Assembly (NCBI GenBank): GCA_914767715.1
Contig: OU612070.1
Coordinates: 763,501 to 823,500, forward strand
Reading direction: 5' to 3'
Length of the DNA: 60,000 nt
Source of the DNA: Membranipora membranacea
Lineage: Eukaryota > Bryozoa > Gymnolaemata > Cheilostomatida > Membraniporidae
In this document: piece by piece, positions 15,001 through 25,744 of the stretch
How positions within the stretch are numbered: position 1 is the stretch's first letter
How the letters are laid out: each line of letters begins with the position of its first letter
The notes under the pieces: generated by a model
The model's input: only the letters and a program-made list of their open reading frames with translations
Database searches by the model: none
Told to the model about the DNA's origin: nothing
Made by a program: the position numbers and the translations under genes

Positions 15001-17036
15001 CTGACCAATGACAAGTATAAAACAGGTGTGTGAGTTTTTTAACATTGTTTGCTCAATTTGTTTCATTTCATTCCCGTTTAGAATAGATTTGCTCTGTTTT
15101 TAAATTTACTCTAGTTTTGTATACCTATGTTTTGTCAAATTGTGTGAGATATGTACGCATGAAGTGCAACTGATTGATGTGTTTTCTATACTTTTGGGAT
15201 TTTCATGAAAGTCTTTAGTTTTTAGCCACAAACATTTAGAGCGAGTATAATTAAATATATAAAATGAATAGATTAGAGAAGATCAATTGCTTCAAAAGAA
15301 ATTTAAATTGGTCAAAATGGCTACTGTAATCAACAGAGCACTAGACACTTCGGTAATGTCCTGGAGATATCTTTGCCTTGTAGACCATGAAATTGGTCGC
15401 AAAGATAGACAAAGGATAGTATTCACACAAAAATCGCTAATCTGGAGATAATGGATTAACATTTCTTTCCTCAAGGTGCCTTTGTATGATAGTATCAGTC
15501 GATAATCGCCTCTCGTTTAATTCAATGGCTGATAATCAGCTCTCGTAGGATACTCTTACTGATATTTGGCAGAGGCCTCTGATTTAATCTACTGACACCT
15601 TGACAAATCAATTGGATTATCAATAACTTGAGCTTATTGCCAACTAATATTAGACTTTGTCCTAGGGTCATTAAGCCAAAATTTGACATCTCATTTCAAA
15701 ACATTCTTATTTGACAATGTCTTACGCAAAAGGGGGTATCAAATAGACCTTCTTGCCGAGAAGAAGTTGCTAAAAACTTGGATGTTATCAGTGACTACAA
15801 TATCAGCCACCACCCAGCACTGATGGGCAGTGGCTGATTTTGTAATGCAACCAACAGCACTTGGATTTAGGTGGTTTAAGCACTTATACCAAGGAGTAAT
15901 TGGCTACTAATTACTTTTAACACCTGTGTTATGATTTTCTTAGAATCGGTAATCAGATAAGTGACTGGCGATGATGAGCAGATATTTTCAAAAATAAAAG
16001 GTATCAAAGGACTCATATTCTAATATATTATCCTAAATATGAGAAAAATTGGTGACGGCTTGGTTTCTGAGAAGAGAGTTACGAGACTTATCAAAACCCC
16101 AACTTTTGCCGTAATTTCTTTGGCACGTTGTGGAAAACATCCGTCCAGGATGATATTGTCTGCCAAATAAAAACGTGTAAACTATAAGTTTGAATGCAAT
16201 TTCCCAAAGACGTTATGTTATATACTTAATTGACACCAACCAATGTAACTGGTCAAACTAGGAAATGTGAAAACAATGAGGATAAAACAGGTAAATAAAT
16301 TTTCTAAAAAGCAAATAATCGGAAAAAGCTGTTTGCCCACATGGTCAGAATCTTGTAGCAAGTCATAACACACATGGTCTTTACATGATCACACTTAAAA
16401 ACATTAGCATTGAACTGAATATTCAGTTGGAACAAGTAGTTAACATAATCTTACTTCTTGGTTGGAACAATTGGTCATCATAGTAATTAATGAATGGTAA
16501 AATTAACCCTGTACAGATGATAACAGTGTGCTCTCACCATTTGGCATTGATAGAAGCTACAGATTATCTTTAGTTGTTTGGTCAGGATTAACTACTAAAC
16601 AATTCAGATTTACATAAGAAATATGAGACCAGATAATCATTTAATTATGTAAATTAGTTTTGATTTGCAACTGATCACTTATTTCTGAGTTCTTTTACCT
16701 ACTCAACTATAGTTGTTTAGCTTTTTGAGATGAATATGTTTGGTAAATTGGTACACAGGGTTCTGGTTCCCTTTGTGGGTAACATACCTGTCTTGAACAT
16801 GGAAGATGATTTCACTGATTGATTTTGTCTTTTATTTGCAGTGTGTTGAGATACAGACATTTTTGTACGGAGCAAAGAGTGCTAAGACAAAAGCAACTCA
16901 GAAAACGATCGACGTTCTCATGTCTGACCCCAAGCTTGCTTCCAAAGCCGCCCAGCAGAAGAACAGGGAACGCCCTAGATTCAATACTATCGTCAAAGGG
17001 CAGCAGAACATGGGCGGATTTAAAGCGTGTTTTTAG
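1..17036 (+). CDS. TTC23: TTC23-like tetratricopeptide repeat protein (5' partial; last intron contains another gene)
   Basis: Coding exons read as <2-39, 537-734, 1181-1390, 2156-2247 (alternative start 2162), 6429-6568, 7182-7319 and 16842-17036. Junction phases agree throughout (2,2,2,1,0,0). About 335 residues are visible and the N-terminus lies outside the window. The protein is a run of TPR-like helix pairs (for example YITLGEAFNAQQKYTDAE, LYQMVGRVEQNRD, AYKLLGSVHMSQGNMEKS). It ends with a CVEIQTFLYGAKSAKTKATQ block, which I recognise as the C-terminal signature of TTC23/TTC23L. In vertebrates TTC23 works at the base of primary cilia with IQCE and the EVC complex in Hedgehog signalling, and that role is only inferred here. 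The exon at 7319 ends in phase 0 and the 16842 exon starts in phase 0, so the CCDC57-like gene lies wholly inside this intron. AATAAA signals at 17492 and 17622 could end the transcript. TTC23L is the main alternative identity. Confidence 0.72.
1572..1598. repeat. short hairpin, CAGGGAGT variant
   Basis: CAGGGAGTTT and AAACTCCCTG are perfect 10-bp arms with a 7-nt loop. A related CAGGGAG/CTCCCTTG pair lies at 1624-1642. Both belong to a dispersed short-palindrome family. Confidence 0.65.
1936..1963. repeat. short hairpin, CAAGGAGT family
   Basis: CAAGGAGTAAAAA and TTTTTACTCCTTG are complementary 13-nt arms, flanked on each side by TCCAAG. Confidence 0.75.
2248..6428 (+). other. long TTC23 intron
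   Basis: This 4.2 kb intron runs from a GTAAGT donor after 2247 to a TTTACAG acceptor at 6428. It contains the 17/18 bp minisatellite at 4570-5030 and a run of twelve Gs at 5296-5307. I see no coding exon in it. The long minus-strand open frames over the minisatellite are repeat artefacts. Confidence 0.6.
4570..5030. repeat. 17/18 bp minisatellite in TTC23 intron
   Basis: About 26 tandem units of the form CACAGCGTAATATGGGG (17 bp) or CACAGCAAAATATGGGGG (18 bp) are visible. Variants include GTGTAATATGGG and CAAGATATGGGG. The two unit types are interspersed rather than in separate blocks, and the last units at 4980-5020 are degraded. The unit lacks stop codons on the minus strand, so all three minus frames stay open and look like Cys/Pro/His-rich proteins. 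These are not genes. Confidence 0.92.
6941..6976. repeat. GGTA-type microsatellite
   Basis: An imperfect tetranucleotide array (GGTA with GTAT and GGAA variants) lies in the TTC23 intron between 6569 and 7181. Confidence 0.6.
7475..7495 (+). CDS. possible CCDC57 start exon
   Basis: A short ATG-initiated stretch (MRKKNSL) is followed directly by a GTAGGT donor in phase 0, which matches the phase-0 acceptor at 8888. Vertebrate CCDC57 has only a short N-terminal extension before the homologous coiled coil, so a seven-codon first exon would be long enough. It lies 155 bp downstream of a TTC23 exon. No promoter element is evident, and other ATGs are possible. Confidence 0.2.
8104..8124. repeat. 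short hairpin, CAAGGAGT family
   Basis: CAAGGAGT, loop CTCTA, ACTCCTTG. It has 8-bp perfect arms and lies in the CCDC57 5' region. Confidence 0.75.
8794..8881 (+). other. 22-bp RNA-type hairpin just upstream of the first CCDC57 acceptor
   Basis: The arm at 8794-8815 pairs with 8860-8881 over all 22 positions when the + strand is read as RNA. Nineteen pairs are Watson-Crick and the three exceptions are G-U wobbles. The 44-nt loop contains a second pairing (CTCAG with CTGAG). The TTTACAG acceptor of the 8888 exon overlaps the foot of the stem. A related segment (GAGCATATGACT) lies at 8733-8744. It could be a small palindromic repeat or a structure that affects splicing. Confidence 0.75.
8888..15011 (+). 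CDS. CCDC57: CCDC57-like centrosomal coiled-coil protein, nested in the TTC23 intron
   Basis: Exons 8888-9046, 9684-9971, 11998-13740 and 14094-15011 are all phase 0 and encode 1035 residues. Residues 1 to about 740 are almost continuous heptad coiled coil rich in E, K, Q and L. The last 300 or so are S/P/K-rich and disordered, ending in a short conserved-looking QDVWKLLDN motif before the stop. Recognisable CCDC57 blocks include ALEEKDRQLNEGRALFDQL, RDEELEQ, the QRESDWRSRMENLESETLS segment and ERDGYQKSEKLIASLSQS. Vertebrate CCDC57 is a centriolar-satellite and microtubule protein that acts with CEP63 in centriole duplication, and that role is inferred here. The start codon lies upstream of 8888. 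A possible first exon is 7475-7495 (MRKKNSL, ending at GTAGGT in phase 0), but support is weak. Poly(A) candidates are ATTAAA at 15250 and AATAAA at 15993 and 16166, all before the TTC23 terminal exon. Confidence 0.72.
9972..11997 (+). other. CCDC57 intron without recognised content
   Basis: This is a 2.0 kb intron between a GTTTGT donor and a GGTAG acceptor. It is AT-rich with a run of twelve Gs at 11102-11113. I see no exon, RNA gene or transposon in it. Confidence 0.5.
15012..16841 (+). other. CCDC57 3' UTR/flank and remainder of the TTC23 last intron
   Basis: This is non-coding AT-rich sequence with poly(A)-like hexamers at 15250, 15993 and 16166. It includes a short hairpin at 15802-15838. 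It ends at the TTTGCAG acceptor of the TTC23 terminal exon. I found no other coding exon. Confidence 0.5.
15802..15838. repeat. short hairpin repeat, GCCAC/GTGGC type, copy 1
   Basis: Arms 15802-15816 and 15824-15838 pair in 13 of 15 positions around a 7-nt spacer. A similar hairpin with the same CCCA...TGGGC core occurs at 21990-22024. Confidence 0.6.
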
Positions 17037-18229
17037 CAGTTATTGGTACATTACTATCATCAGGAATGAGTCATTTTTCTACTTGGCTCCACAGCCTGAC
17101 TAATGAAGCACAAATTCAAAATTTACACTAAACAAAAGTGCAAGCTAGATTCTTGGTCCGATATTAAAATACTGTTTCTGTTTTTCACTGCATCGGACTA
17201 ATTCCATCTCATGTTTGATTTTTGTAGCAAAATTGATTTGAATTATACTGATTAGTCTGTGTCAACGAGCTGTGACTTAGTGTGAGTAACTGACCACATG
17301 ATTGATAAGCTTCACAGTTCCAGACATCCTCTGTGACTGATTTAAGGTGTGCCTCCATACACTGGGCTCAGTAACCAGGATGTGCTGATCTCATCCGACA
17401 TTTTTATGAGCTTGGATCATTTGTTGAGCAAGTTTTCTTAATATTTTTTGCAACTCTCAGTAACCAAAAAATATGTATTTATAGATAATGTAATAAATCT
17501 TAATTTTTCGTCCTGTTTTTGTAGCCCACAATCTGGCTCATATAATTAATGGCCTTCTTGTTTTCCATTTGGACTTTTTGCACATTTAATTTTGATTAGC
17601 GTAGTGCAATGATTATTTAGAAATAAATCCAAGTGTGCCAAAGTTTGATGCTTACACATTATTGAACCATCTCTTTTTACCTACAATTTTGGTGAAAACT
17701 GGAATAAAGCCATGCTGATATAAGATATTGACTATCATGTATACACTATTTTTTTTGGCAGACAATATCTTCCTGGGCGGTTGTTTTCAATGATGTACCA
17801 AAGAAATTGCTGCTAAACCTAGGGGGAAAAAGAGAAAATATGATAAAGTTTTGTGTCTGGAGAATTGATTGGTATATCATATTATCACAGAGTAAGGATA
17901 AACCTTCGCTCTGTGATAATATAATGTCTTCACAAGAAGACAGAGACTAACAGTATTGATGCCAGGATCAGACCAGCTTTATTGGAGTATATAGAGCACT
18001 GAGAGCAGCAGCCCTCTAACTGCAATACAGCAGTTCCAATAATATGTGGCCTTCGGCATTCTAACCAGCTACATTGCAGTCACATAACTTTGTGTCAAGT
18101 GTTGAGGAGTTGGTTTTAAAGCTGGTCTATGATTTTTACGGGAGATGATATGATCTTGAGTGTATATAAATGACAGCCGTCTGTTATGCAGTCCCCGACG
18201 ATCTTTTACAAAACAAAAAGGTTATTTTT
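17037..18229. other. intergenic/3' flank of TTC23
   Basis: This AT-rich sequence holds AATAAA at 17492 and 17622 as likely TTC23 polyadenylation signals and a strong hairpin at 17879-17922. I see no coding exon. Confidence 0.5.
17879..17922. other. stem-loop with 14-bp perfect arms
   Basis: ATATTATCACAGAG at 17879-17892 is exactly complementary to 17909-17922, and an inner AAGG/CCTT pairing extends the stem to about 18 bp. It lies downstream of the TTC23 stop and poly(A) candidates. It could be a small palindromic repeat or a structured RNA, and no family is recognised. Confidence 0.65.
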
Positions 18230-18589
18230 AGATGAGACGCTGGATGCAGCAGGTTGTGAGCAGTATTATTACCTAGTTTTAGAGCTTCAGCTATGATGTG
18301 TATAAGGTCCCACTATGCAATAAGTAATGTTATATTCCATACAGTATGTAGTAAACCGATGGAGCCATACATTCTCTATCAGTGATATTTTGTTATAAAT
18401 ATTTGGACACGGATTAAGATCAAGGGATTATCAAGTCCGTGCTGAGATCAGATGATGATGTTAGGAGGAGTAGGTGAATGATGTGATGTGAGAGTTTGTA
18501 GATCTGATCAATGAGGGATGACAGAACAGAAGCCTAGTTACCATGACACTGTAATGTAGTCATGTAGTAACGCCCTCATCACACTCTGG

Positions 18590-18597
18590 TATATAAG
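18590..18597 (+). promoter_or_regulatory. TATA box of EGF-like gene copy A
   Basis: TATATAAG lies about 97 bp upstream of the ATG. It is conserved with its flanks in the inverted copy (27794-27801), including an ACTATCACATCACTGAAC segment where transcription would start about 30 bp downstream. A canonical TATA and C-ending codons in the exons suggest a highly expressed gene. Confidence 0.7.
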
Positions 18598-18693
18598 GCA
18601 GCTCTCTGCACTATCACATCACTGAACTCACAGTCTGCCTCCATCGATAGCCATTTTCTCTATACCAGGAACAGAACCAGGCAAAGCACAACG

Positions 18694-20141
18694 ATGAATA
18701 AGTTTTATGCATTATGTGCTCTCGTAGCAGTGGTATCTGCACAAGCTGGACCATCCACACCTGATAGCAGAGGTATGTTAAACTTTATATTTAATTTCAA
18801 AACTTTACTTCAATGCTTTTATACCAAGGTACCTTGTACAATACTGATATCTCTATCCATCAGTACAGATGTTTTTGCATAGCCATGCCAATCTTAACTT
18901 GAAATGTTGGTTTTGGTTTTCCCCTGCTAGAGATGACTGAATAAAAATAAATTCTTTCATTTTAACTACATTTTTTTCTATAGCTGTCTGTGGACTGGAA
19001 GGAAACAAAGCAGTTGATAGTAACAACATGTGCTGGTATCATGAGTGCACCCTCACCGAGAATGGAGGTCTCTCATGGATGCCAAGAAGATGCGGATGGA
19101 TGACACGTGTCAGCTACAACTTTGTCCAAGGAGAGCACAACCCATGTACTGTCAACTTGATGGACCTCAACAACGGTATGTGGCATGTTAAGGTGTTTTA
19201 TTTATATTGGTCGTCTACGATTCGATGTCGTCACAAAGATTGCTAAGTACAATCACATTTTTGGTGATTCAATCATGAACAATGAGCATATTAATCTTAA
19301 GTTTGAGGGAGAGTTATATCATAGATAGCTTTGTAGATAATCTCTTATAAGCCACAAAACTTCTAATAGCAACTTCATTATCCTTCAATTCTTTTCTGCA
19401 GGTATTAACCATTGTACCAGAGTTGAACCATCAGTTGATGGACCACCAGCCTGTGCCGCCAACCCAATTGTCTGCCAGAATGGAGGAACCTTCCTGTATG
19501 AGGCTGATAGATGCTGGTGTGATTGCCCCGTCTCATGGCAGGGAGATAACGACTGCAGCCTCCCAACTCTACCAGTCACTAACCTCCCAGCAGGCAGCGA
19601 TATCTGTAAGTCACCTAGCTCACAATATAACTTACAGCCTGATGCGCATAGAGCAACATCTAACAACTCAACCGCAATGGAACTTGTCAAAAAATTTCAC
19701 TTTTTTAGTACTGCTATCCTGTATGAAAAAACTGGGCACAGAATGAGAAAACTTTGCGAAATTACTAACTTTGATCAAGAAGTGAGAGATCTTACCCTGT
19801 GATTTAGTATCCTTGTTATGCAGTGTTTATTCTTTATTAGCCGTCACAAATATCTGGCAGCTATACAATGGTGCTAGGTAGGGAGGCTACAGACAGGTGC
19901 TTGTTTCCTGGTATTCTGTAACATGCACCAGTGTTGATGTCTTAAGCTGGAAGATTAATTAATGTTATACTTTTGTCTTTCAGGCTCTAACGGAGCTTCT
20001 CAAGCAGACTTCTGTGCCCTCGCTGGAGGTTGTCTCAACAACGGAGCCTGTTACAACCAGTGTGATACCTTCTGGTGTGACTGTGGTGAGGAAGCCGCTA
20101 AATCTGCTGACCATATCGGCAAGAGATGCGAGATCGCTTAA
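18694..20141 (+). CDS. secreted Cys-rich protein with two EGF-like domains (copy A)
   Basis: Four exons, 18694-18772, 18984-19175, 19402-19605 and 19984-20141, are joined in phase 1 each time and encode 210 residues. Residues 1-17 (MNKFYALCALVAVVSA) look like a signal peptide. Residues about 27-95 form a six-cysteine N-terminal region (CGLEGNK...CWYHEC...RRCGW...NPC...NHC) that I do not recognise. Residues about 105-140 are EGF-like (CQNGGTFLYEADRCWCDCP). Residues about 160-209 are a second EGF-like unit (CLNNGACYNQCDTFWCDCG...CEIA). No transmembrane segment or GPI signal is seen, so it is probably extracellular. Codons favour C in the third position (AAC, TTC, TAC, ATC), unlike the neighbouring genes. 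AATAAA at 20301 may be its poly(A) signal. The function is unknown. Confidence 0.85.
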
Positions 20142-21184
20142 AAACTGTCTGTATGACGAAAAAAATGAAAATGTGCTCAAATATAGTTACTCTAGAAGCG
20201 TGACATTTTGTTGTTTCGGAAGCTTTAAGCTAGAAGAAATACTCATTAAGGTTAGAAATCTTAAAGATCGGTTTATATTTGGCAATGTTTTATGGTCTTC
20301 AATAAAACACACCCAGTATGAATATTTTCACCACAATCAAATAAAAGTAAATGAATTTCTTTTTTCATTTCGCTTTTAATTTATTTATGTGCTCTGCCTT
20401 ATAAACGCTTTTCAGGTGACTATTTATTTATTCAAGATGTGATATTGATGTATTCAATTTTTTTTTTTAAGAAAAATAAATCATTTCACATTGGTTAAAA
20501 TCTCAATAGCTTGTTCTTTAAAAGTTCAGGCCATCTAACTGTGAACTTGGCAGTACTGCTCCATTTTATGTAACTTCAGATAAATTGATAAATAATTAAA
20601 GACATTAGATCATGTAAAGAACAACGTATCAGCTTGCAGAAGAAAATATGAATCAGATAGAACTTGTGTTTGAATGCTGTACTAGGTGCAACAAAAGATA
20701 AAAATCCAAAGATGGAATAAAAAGTCGTTTGTGAAAGGTAGCCCACCTTTTTCTACCAAAAATAAACATAATATATCGTTATACCATCCAATAATAATAA
20801 TACATCTCAAACTTTATGGGTGGGCAACTCACAACTCAAAGCAAATTATACCCACATCTTGTAATCTCCCATGGAGAGTTTTTTCTTGCTATGATATACA
20901 AAGATAAGTATGATGAGATCATTACTGTTATATCAAAACAATGGCGACCCCCTCCACCCTCTACAGCCACTACAATGTTAATAAATGTCAAGGACTAGTC
21001 AGATTTTCATCAATGTCAGATTACTCTCAGAGTGAAGGTAAGCAATAACTTACGGTCAGATGAGGGGTAATGTAATTATCTAGGACAGTATCTTCATAAT
21101 ATTGACAACCAAAAACCAAATGTAACTTGTATACCATTGTAATGTGTAGTCACAATGAGGTTTTGACCATTTTGCTTGCAATGC

Positions 21185-21569
21185 TTAAAGGGCAACCAAG
21201 GTTCCAAACAACTTCTCATTGATGGCCATTGATTAATAGCAGATTGCACCTTCTGCATAGGGAAAAAGACAAAATATAATTCGGATGATTATTCGGCCAG
21301 AATTCTTGTGAAACATTTCTTCCATCAGGTACTCAAACTCAGCTAAAAGAGAATACCACATAGCAGTTTCCTGTTCCTGTTACTATTTAGCCTGCGCTCT
21401 ATAATTATTACAGCAAAGTCTTGGAACCTCCCCTAAACTGAAGTGTTACCCAGCTTAGAGTCAGCAACTACTTTGAGTTTTTCATCGCGTAATGCACAAA
21501 GCTGATGCTGCCCAGCACATTATTTGCTACCCATTAATGCATTGCTGCGAAACCTTGGTTGCCCTTTAA
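21185..21569 (-). mobile_element. 385 bp TTAA-bounded MITE, copy 1 (reverse)
   Basis: The element starts and ends at TTAA. Its terminal inverted repeats are of the form TTAAAGGGCAACCAAGGTT. The internal sequence is non-coding and matches 57600-57984 on the opposite strand over its full 385 bp. TTAA boundaries are typical of piggyBac-mobilised elements, but no transposase is present, so the superfamily is an inference. It shares its right-hand TTAA with copy 2. Confidence 0.85.
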
Positions 21570-21843
21570 AGGGCAACCAAGGTTTCGCAGCAATGCAAAG
21601 GTTCCAAGACTTTGCTGTAATAATTATAGAGCACAGGCTAAATAATAACAGGAACAGGAAACTGCTATGTGGTATTCTATTTTAGCTGAGTTTGAGTGCC
21701 TGATGGAAGAAATGTTTCACAAGAATTCTGGCTGAATAATCATCCGAATTATATTTTGTCTTTTTCCCCATGCAGAAGGTGCAATCTGCTATTAATCAAT
21801 GGCCATCAATGAGAAGTTGCTTGAAACCTTGGTTGCACTTTAA
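21566..21843 (+). mobile_element. TTAA-bounded MITE, copy 2 (internally deleted, 278 bp)
   Basis: This is the same element as copy 1 in the opposite orientation. It joins at one shared TTAA (TTTAAA at 21565-21570), which gives a large imperfect palindrome. Compared with the 385 bp copies it lacks about 107 bp after the GCAGCAATGC segment near its left end. It probably arose by insertion of one element into the TTAA end of another, followed by deletion. Confidence 0.85.
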
Positions 21844-21989
21844 CTTCGTCTGTCACAGAATTCACTGACCAAATTACGAAGCCACTTGTGAGGATATACT
21901 ACCAGGATTTATTCCTCTATCAAAGATTGTTTCTAATTTGTTTGAGTGGATAAACTTTGATCCTGGATGTTTTTAGAGGCAGTCAAATT

Positions 21990-22024
21990 TCAACAACCGC
22001 CCACCAGCTATGGGCGGTGGTTGA
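21990..22024. repeat. short hairpin repeat, GCCCA/TGGGC type, copy 2
   Basis: Arms 21990-22003 and 22011-22024 pair in 13 of 14 positions around a 7-nt loop. The arrangement resembles the hairpin at 15802-15838. Confidence 0.6.
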
Positions 22025-25000
22025 TATTGGGGTGCTGCGAATCATGACAGCGATTCACACAGAACAAGCTTGTCTTCTCTGGTGATGTAGTGATATTTCA
22101 AAAGTCGTGTATCATTTGATTTGGCTGGGGGGCACGAACTTGATCTAAAGTTTACCAGATTTATTAGTCAAAGAGTTGACTGTTGGTTAGTTAACACATT
22201 GGCTAACTGATGATGACTAACCAAATCTGATAATGGCACTATATCGAATTATCTGTGAAAACCCACCAACAGACCACCAACACAACATGGAATTTTCAGA
22301 GAATTTCATGGTACCAGATGGGGAGAAGAAAGTTGAAAAGTTGAAAGTTTGTGGAGTTGCCTCTCCTCACCTGATACTGTTCGGTCGAGAGAACAACTTT
22401 AAATCCAAGTTAAATTTAGTATTGCAAACAGGGGGGCTGTTGGACGGGGTCGGCAAGAGCAGGGGGGGGGGCTCAATCTGCAAGCAACATGTTCATTATT
22501 CATTACCTAGTTGCTGCTACCTATGATCATAGTATACATGTTGTGGTTGTTTTTTACTTGTCAATTTCAGTGGGGCATGGATAAAAACGTAGTTTATTTC
22601 TCAGAGTTGCAGTCTATGGAGCGCGAGGCGTGTAAACAGTTTATTGACAGATTGTTTGATGTTCCTACTATGAGCCAAAGTCAAGGTTTACTCTGATGGG
22701 CTGGGTTGGGGAGCCAGTACATTTGCTTGAGCTTGTCTTCACCCTCAATATATACCATGATCACATGAAACGAGCGTATTATTGCATCTAGTTTACAACC
22801 AGTGGTGTATTCATAGGTAGGGCCACTTGGCCATGGTCCTACCACTTTTTAGCCTGTCAATTTTGAAAAAGCCCCTTAAACTGCTATCAGCATTATGTAC
22901 ACACATTTACAGATACCTGTCTTGATGACAAGCTTGTCAAGACAGGGTACATCAACAGTTGCGATTGTTTTATTGGTGGGGATTATGAGGGAATGATACT
23001 GATAAAGCAGCCTCCTTTGGCAAAATATGTTTATTATCATTCATAATCTCTACAGAATTTAATGTGAACAAATCCAGACTGGCAGCATGAGTTTAAAGGC
23101 CAAAAATGATCGTTTTATATTCTATAGCCTGAAGAAATCAGATTTGACACATTTGTACATTTTACTCCAGTGTATTTATCATGACTCAATGACTCTTCGC
23201 ACTGGTTGTATCATTGTAGCTATTTTCAGGTAAGTGAGAAATCTGTTTTGGTGATGGCCTTTTGTGCAGGTCTGCCATCAATTTTCCCTCCGATGGACCT
23301 TTTACATGGTATGATCTTTGGATCAGTCACGCACAATGAGCTTGCACCAGACATAAACCTTTGGCATATCAGACCTTTCCTTTCAAGATATCATATCAGA
23401 TATAGAATCTATATCATTAAATTTCCCCGGTCCACCAGTCATTATCGATACCGTGATGGAGTAACATTTAAAATAGCTCGCGGATAGAGATGAATTAAAT
23501 CTATTTAGGCACCTAGTATGAATTAGATCGTCTCGTGAAGAGCTAAAAAGTATTACTGTAAAAAGAAATCAGGGGAATTCCCTATCATTTTAGATAAACA
23601 ATTGCAACTTCGTATATTTAGTAATTCAATATTGCGTTGTACTGGTGATACAGTGTCCTGCATTTCGAGGCAAAAATACTAAAGTTATTTCAATCCGGTC
23701 ATCACATACAGCCTACTAGCTATAACTTTAACTGATAATTAGTATCATTCAGAATTGGCATCAAACTTATAATATGAACTTTATTTAACACTGATCAATG
23801 GAACAAAATAAGTCCATGTATCTGTAAACAACAACAACAAAATTTAAAAAAATTCATAAAAGATATGCAAAATAATTGGGATGCTACTCTGTGACTGTAT
23901 TTTCAAATGTTTGTTTTTTAAACCCTGACTCTCTGTGCCAAAAAAAACAAAAAGTAGTCTAGCTTAGACTAAGGCTTTGGCAGCCAATCTTATCTATAAC
24001 GAGAGGGGGGGGGGGGGGTTGGTGAGTCCAATTAATGCATTCAGGTTATCATCACAAGGTATGATTGTGATATGATGCTGTTGCGTTTGATCTTAGTCAA
24101 AATGTCATTGGATATTTCGTTAGACACCCATATTTTGCTATGTTTGTATGGTTACATCCATCCATCAAAAAGGGAAGAAGTTGACCTCAGTTTGGCTGTA
24201 AAAACGATTTTCTGATAGATTGTGGACGCATGGAAGAATCAGAGCTCATTGGGTAAAATGCAGGTCTTTCCTCCCGTGTTTGATTCCTGATGGGTGCGGT
24301 GGTATCAGGAAGAACATCCTGATACTTATTCCGGTAATGTTACCAGAATGGTCATTGGCAACTCCACTATGAAATAAGTATCAATTAACAATCTCAATTC
24401 CCAACGCCAGCAGTCATTCCTGATTTGGTACTATCACACTATTCTACCTAACCAGGTCCTTGCCAAACAAGACTGAAAATAGGGGAGATCCACTGTGTGA
24501 TTGCACACCCCACATGCAGTAAGAAGATTCCTATATTTCTCTTCAATATAATGAGCCTGATTTCTGAAGGGCAAGGGGATTGAGTCTATTGCTTAATCCA
24601 AGAATTGTCACCCGATGAGCCAGTATTTGCACAAAATGCCTTAGTGGACATCAATAACAATGCTCTTCCAATTGTTTCATTCAATAAAAAACAAATTGGA
24701 AAAATTAACATGTAAAAAACTAGGTTGAAAATACTTTTTTTATAAAGGGCACGATTTATTTTGGCAGCTTAGATGTTGCGGAAGACTGTTAGAAGCAATC
24801 GCATTATTGTTGAAAAAAATATTATACTGGGATTTTAAGTATATGAATATCTCTCCCTGGGATATGATGTGGAGGATAAAAATGAACATAGGTATAGTTA
24901 GATGTCATCCAGTTCAACATAATATGAAAGGACAGAAAATGATAATAGAACGTCAAGACAGCCCCTCTGTGGATAGAAAATTGTCGAAACAGGGCAACAT

Positions 25001-25693
25001 TGGATTTTATTTTCCTCGCAGTGTTATCCACACGATCATCCATGACTATCATGTATTATTAATGGCATAATATGCTAACAGTTTTGATTTAGGTACTCTT
25101 AGGAATACCCTAGCTATACAAAACATGCCTCCGCCAATGCAGGCGAGATTTGTACATACATGTTGTAAATATTGCATGTTCTTAATTAGTTTCAGAGAGA
25201 GGATTGACCTAGCGAAAATTTATATTTGACAATTTCATGGCATCTCATCCCAAAAGGTGTTTGCTTCAAAATGTTCACTTTCTCAGTGATGATCAGTAAA
25301 ATTCAAAAGATTGCTTGTCCTATGACTCTCTTGTGATCTTTTGAACCATTGTTAAAATTCGACATTAGGACCTATTCAGTTTTTTGCTGTATTCTCTTAT
25401 CATTCTCCACAAAAATTTCACCAAATTGTGAATTTAGATTTCCAATCACTGTAGGAAACATATATGATAACCCCTCGTATTCAATCGTTACAAAAAGGTC
25501 TCTCTGGACGGTTGCTTGTCAACTTCCTCCCACATAGGCTACGGCTTGGACACCTAAAAATTGCTACCCTTTTTGAAAGATTTTCTGGGGGAGGTACCTC
25601 ATACCCCGCCTTTTATTTATAAACTGATGTATACAGCCCTGTTTAGAACTCGGCAGCTTTGACCAAAATTGTTCCCTAGTAAGATTTTCTTAG

Positions 25694-25744
25694 CCTTGTC
25701 ACGCGGCCACCAAAAAAACCAAAAGCCGTGGCTGTGTGACAAGG
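25694..25744. other. 17-bp hairpin with only G-U wobbles
   Basis: Arms 25694-25710 and 25728-25744 pair at all 17 positions on the + strand as RNA, with two G-U wobbles and 15 Watson-Crick pairs. The loop is A-rich and 17 nt long. It sits just beyond the right arm of the inverted duplication. Confidence 0.65.

Larger units (their letters stand above)
18230..20490. repeat. inverted segmental duplication, left arm
   Basis: This segment is homologous to 25930-28130 on the opposite strand. Homology covers about 450 bp of upstream sequence (from a CGCTGGATGCAGC match), the TATA box, the 5' UTR, four exons, three introns and about 350 bp of 3' flank up to an AAATAAATCATTTCAC match. Exons are nearly identical, while introns have diverged more by indels. 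Confidence 0.9.

Noticed and set aside
20014-20379. 121-aa plus-strand frame over EGF-like exon 4
   Set aside because: It is the wrong frame for the exon, and the correct frame continues the EGF cysteine pattern and ends at 20141.
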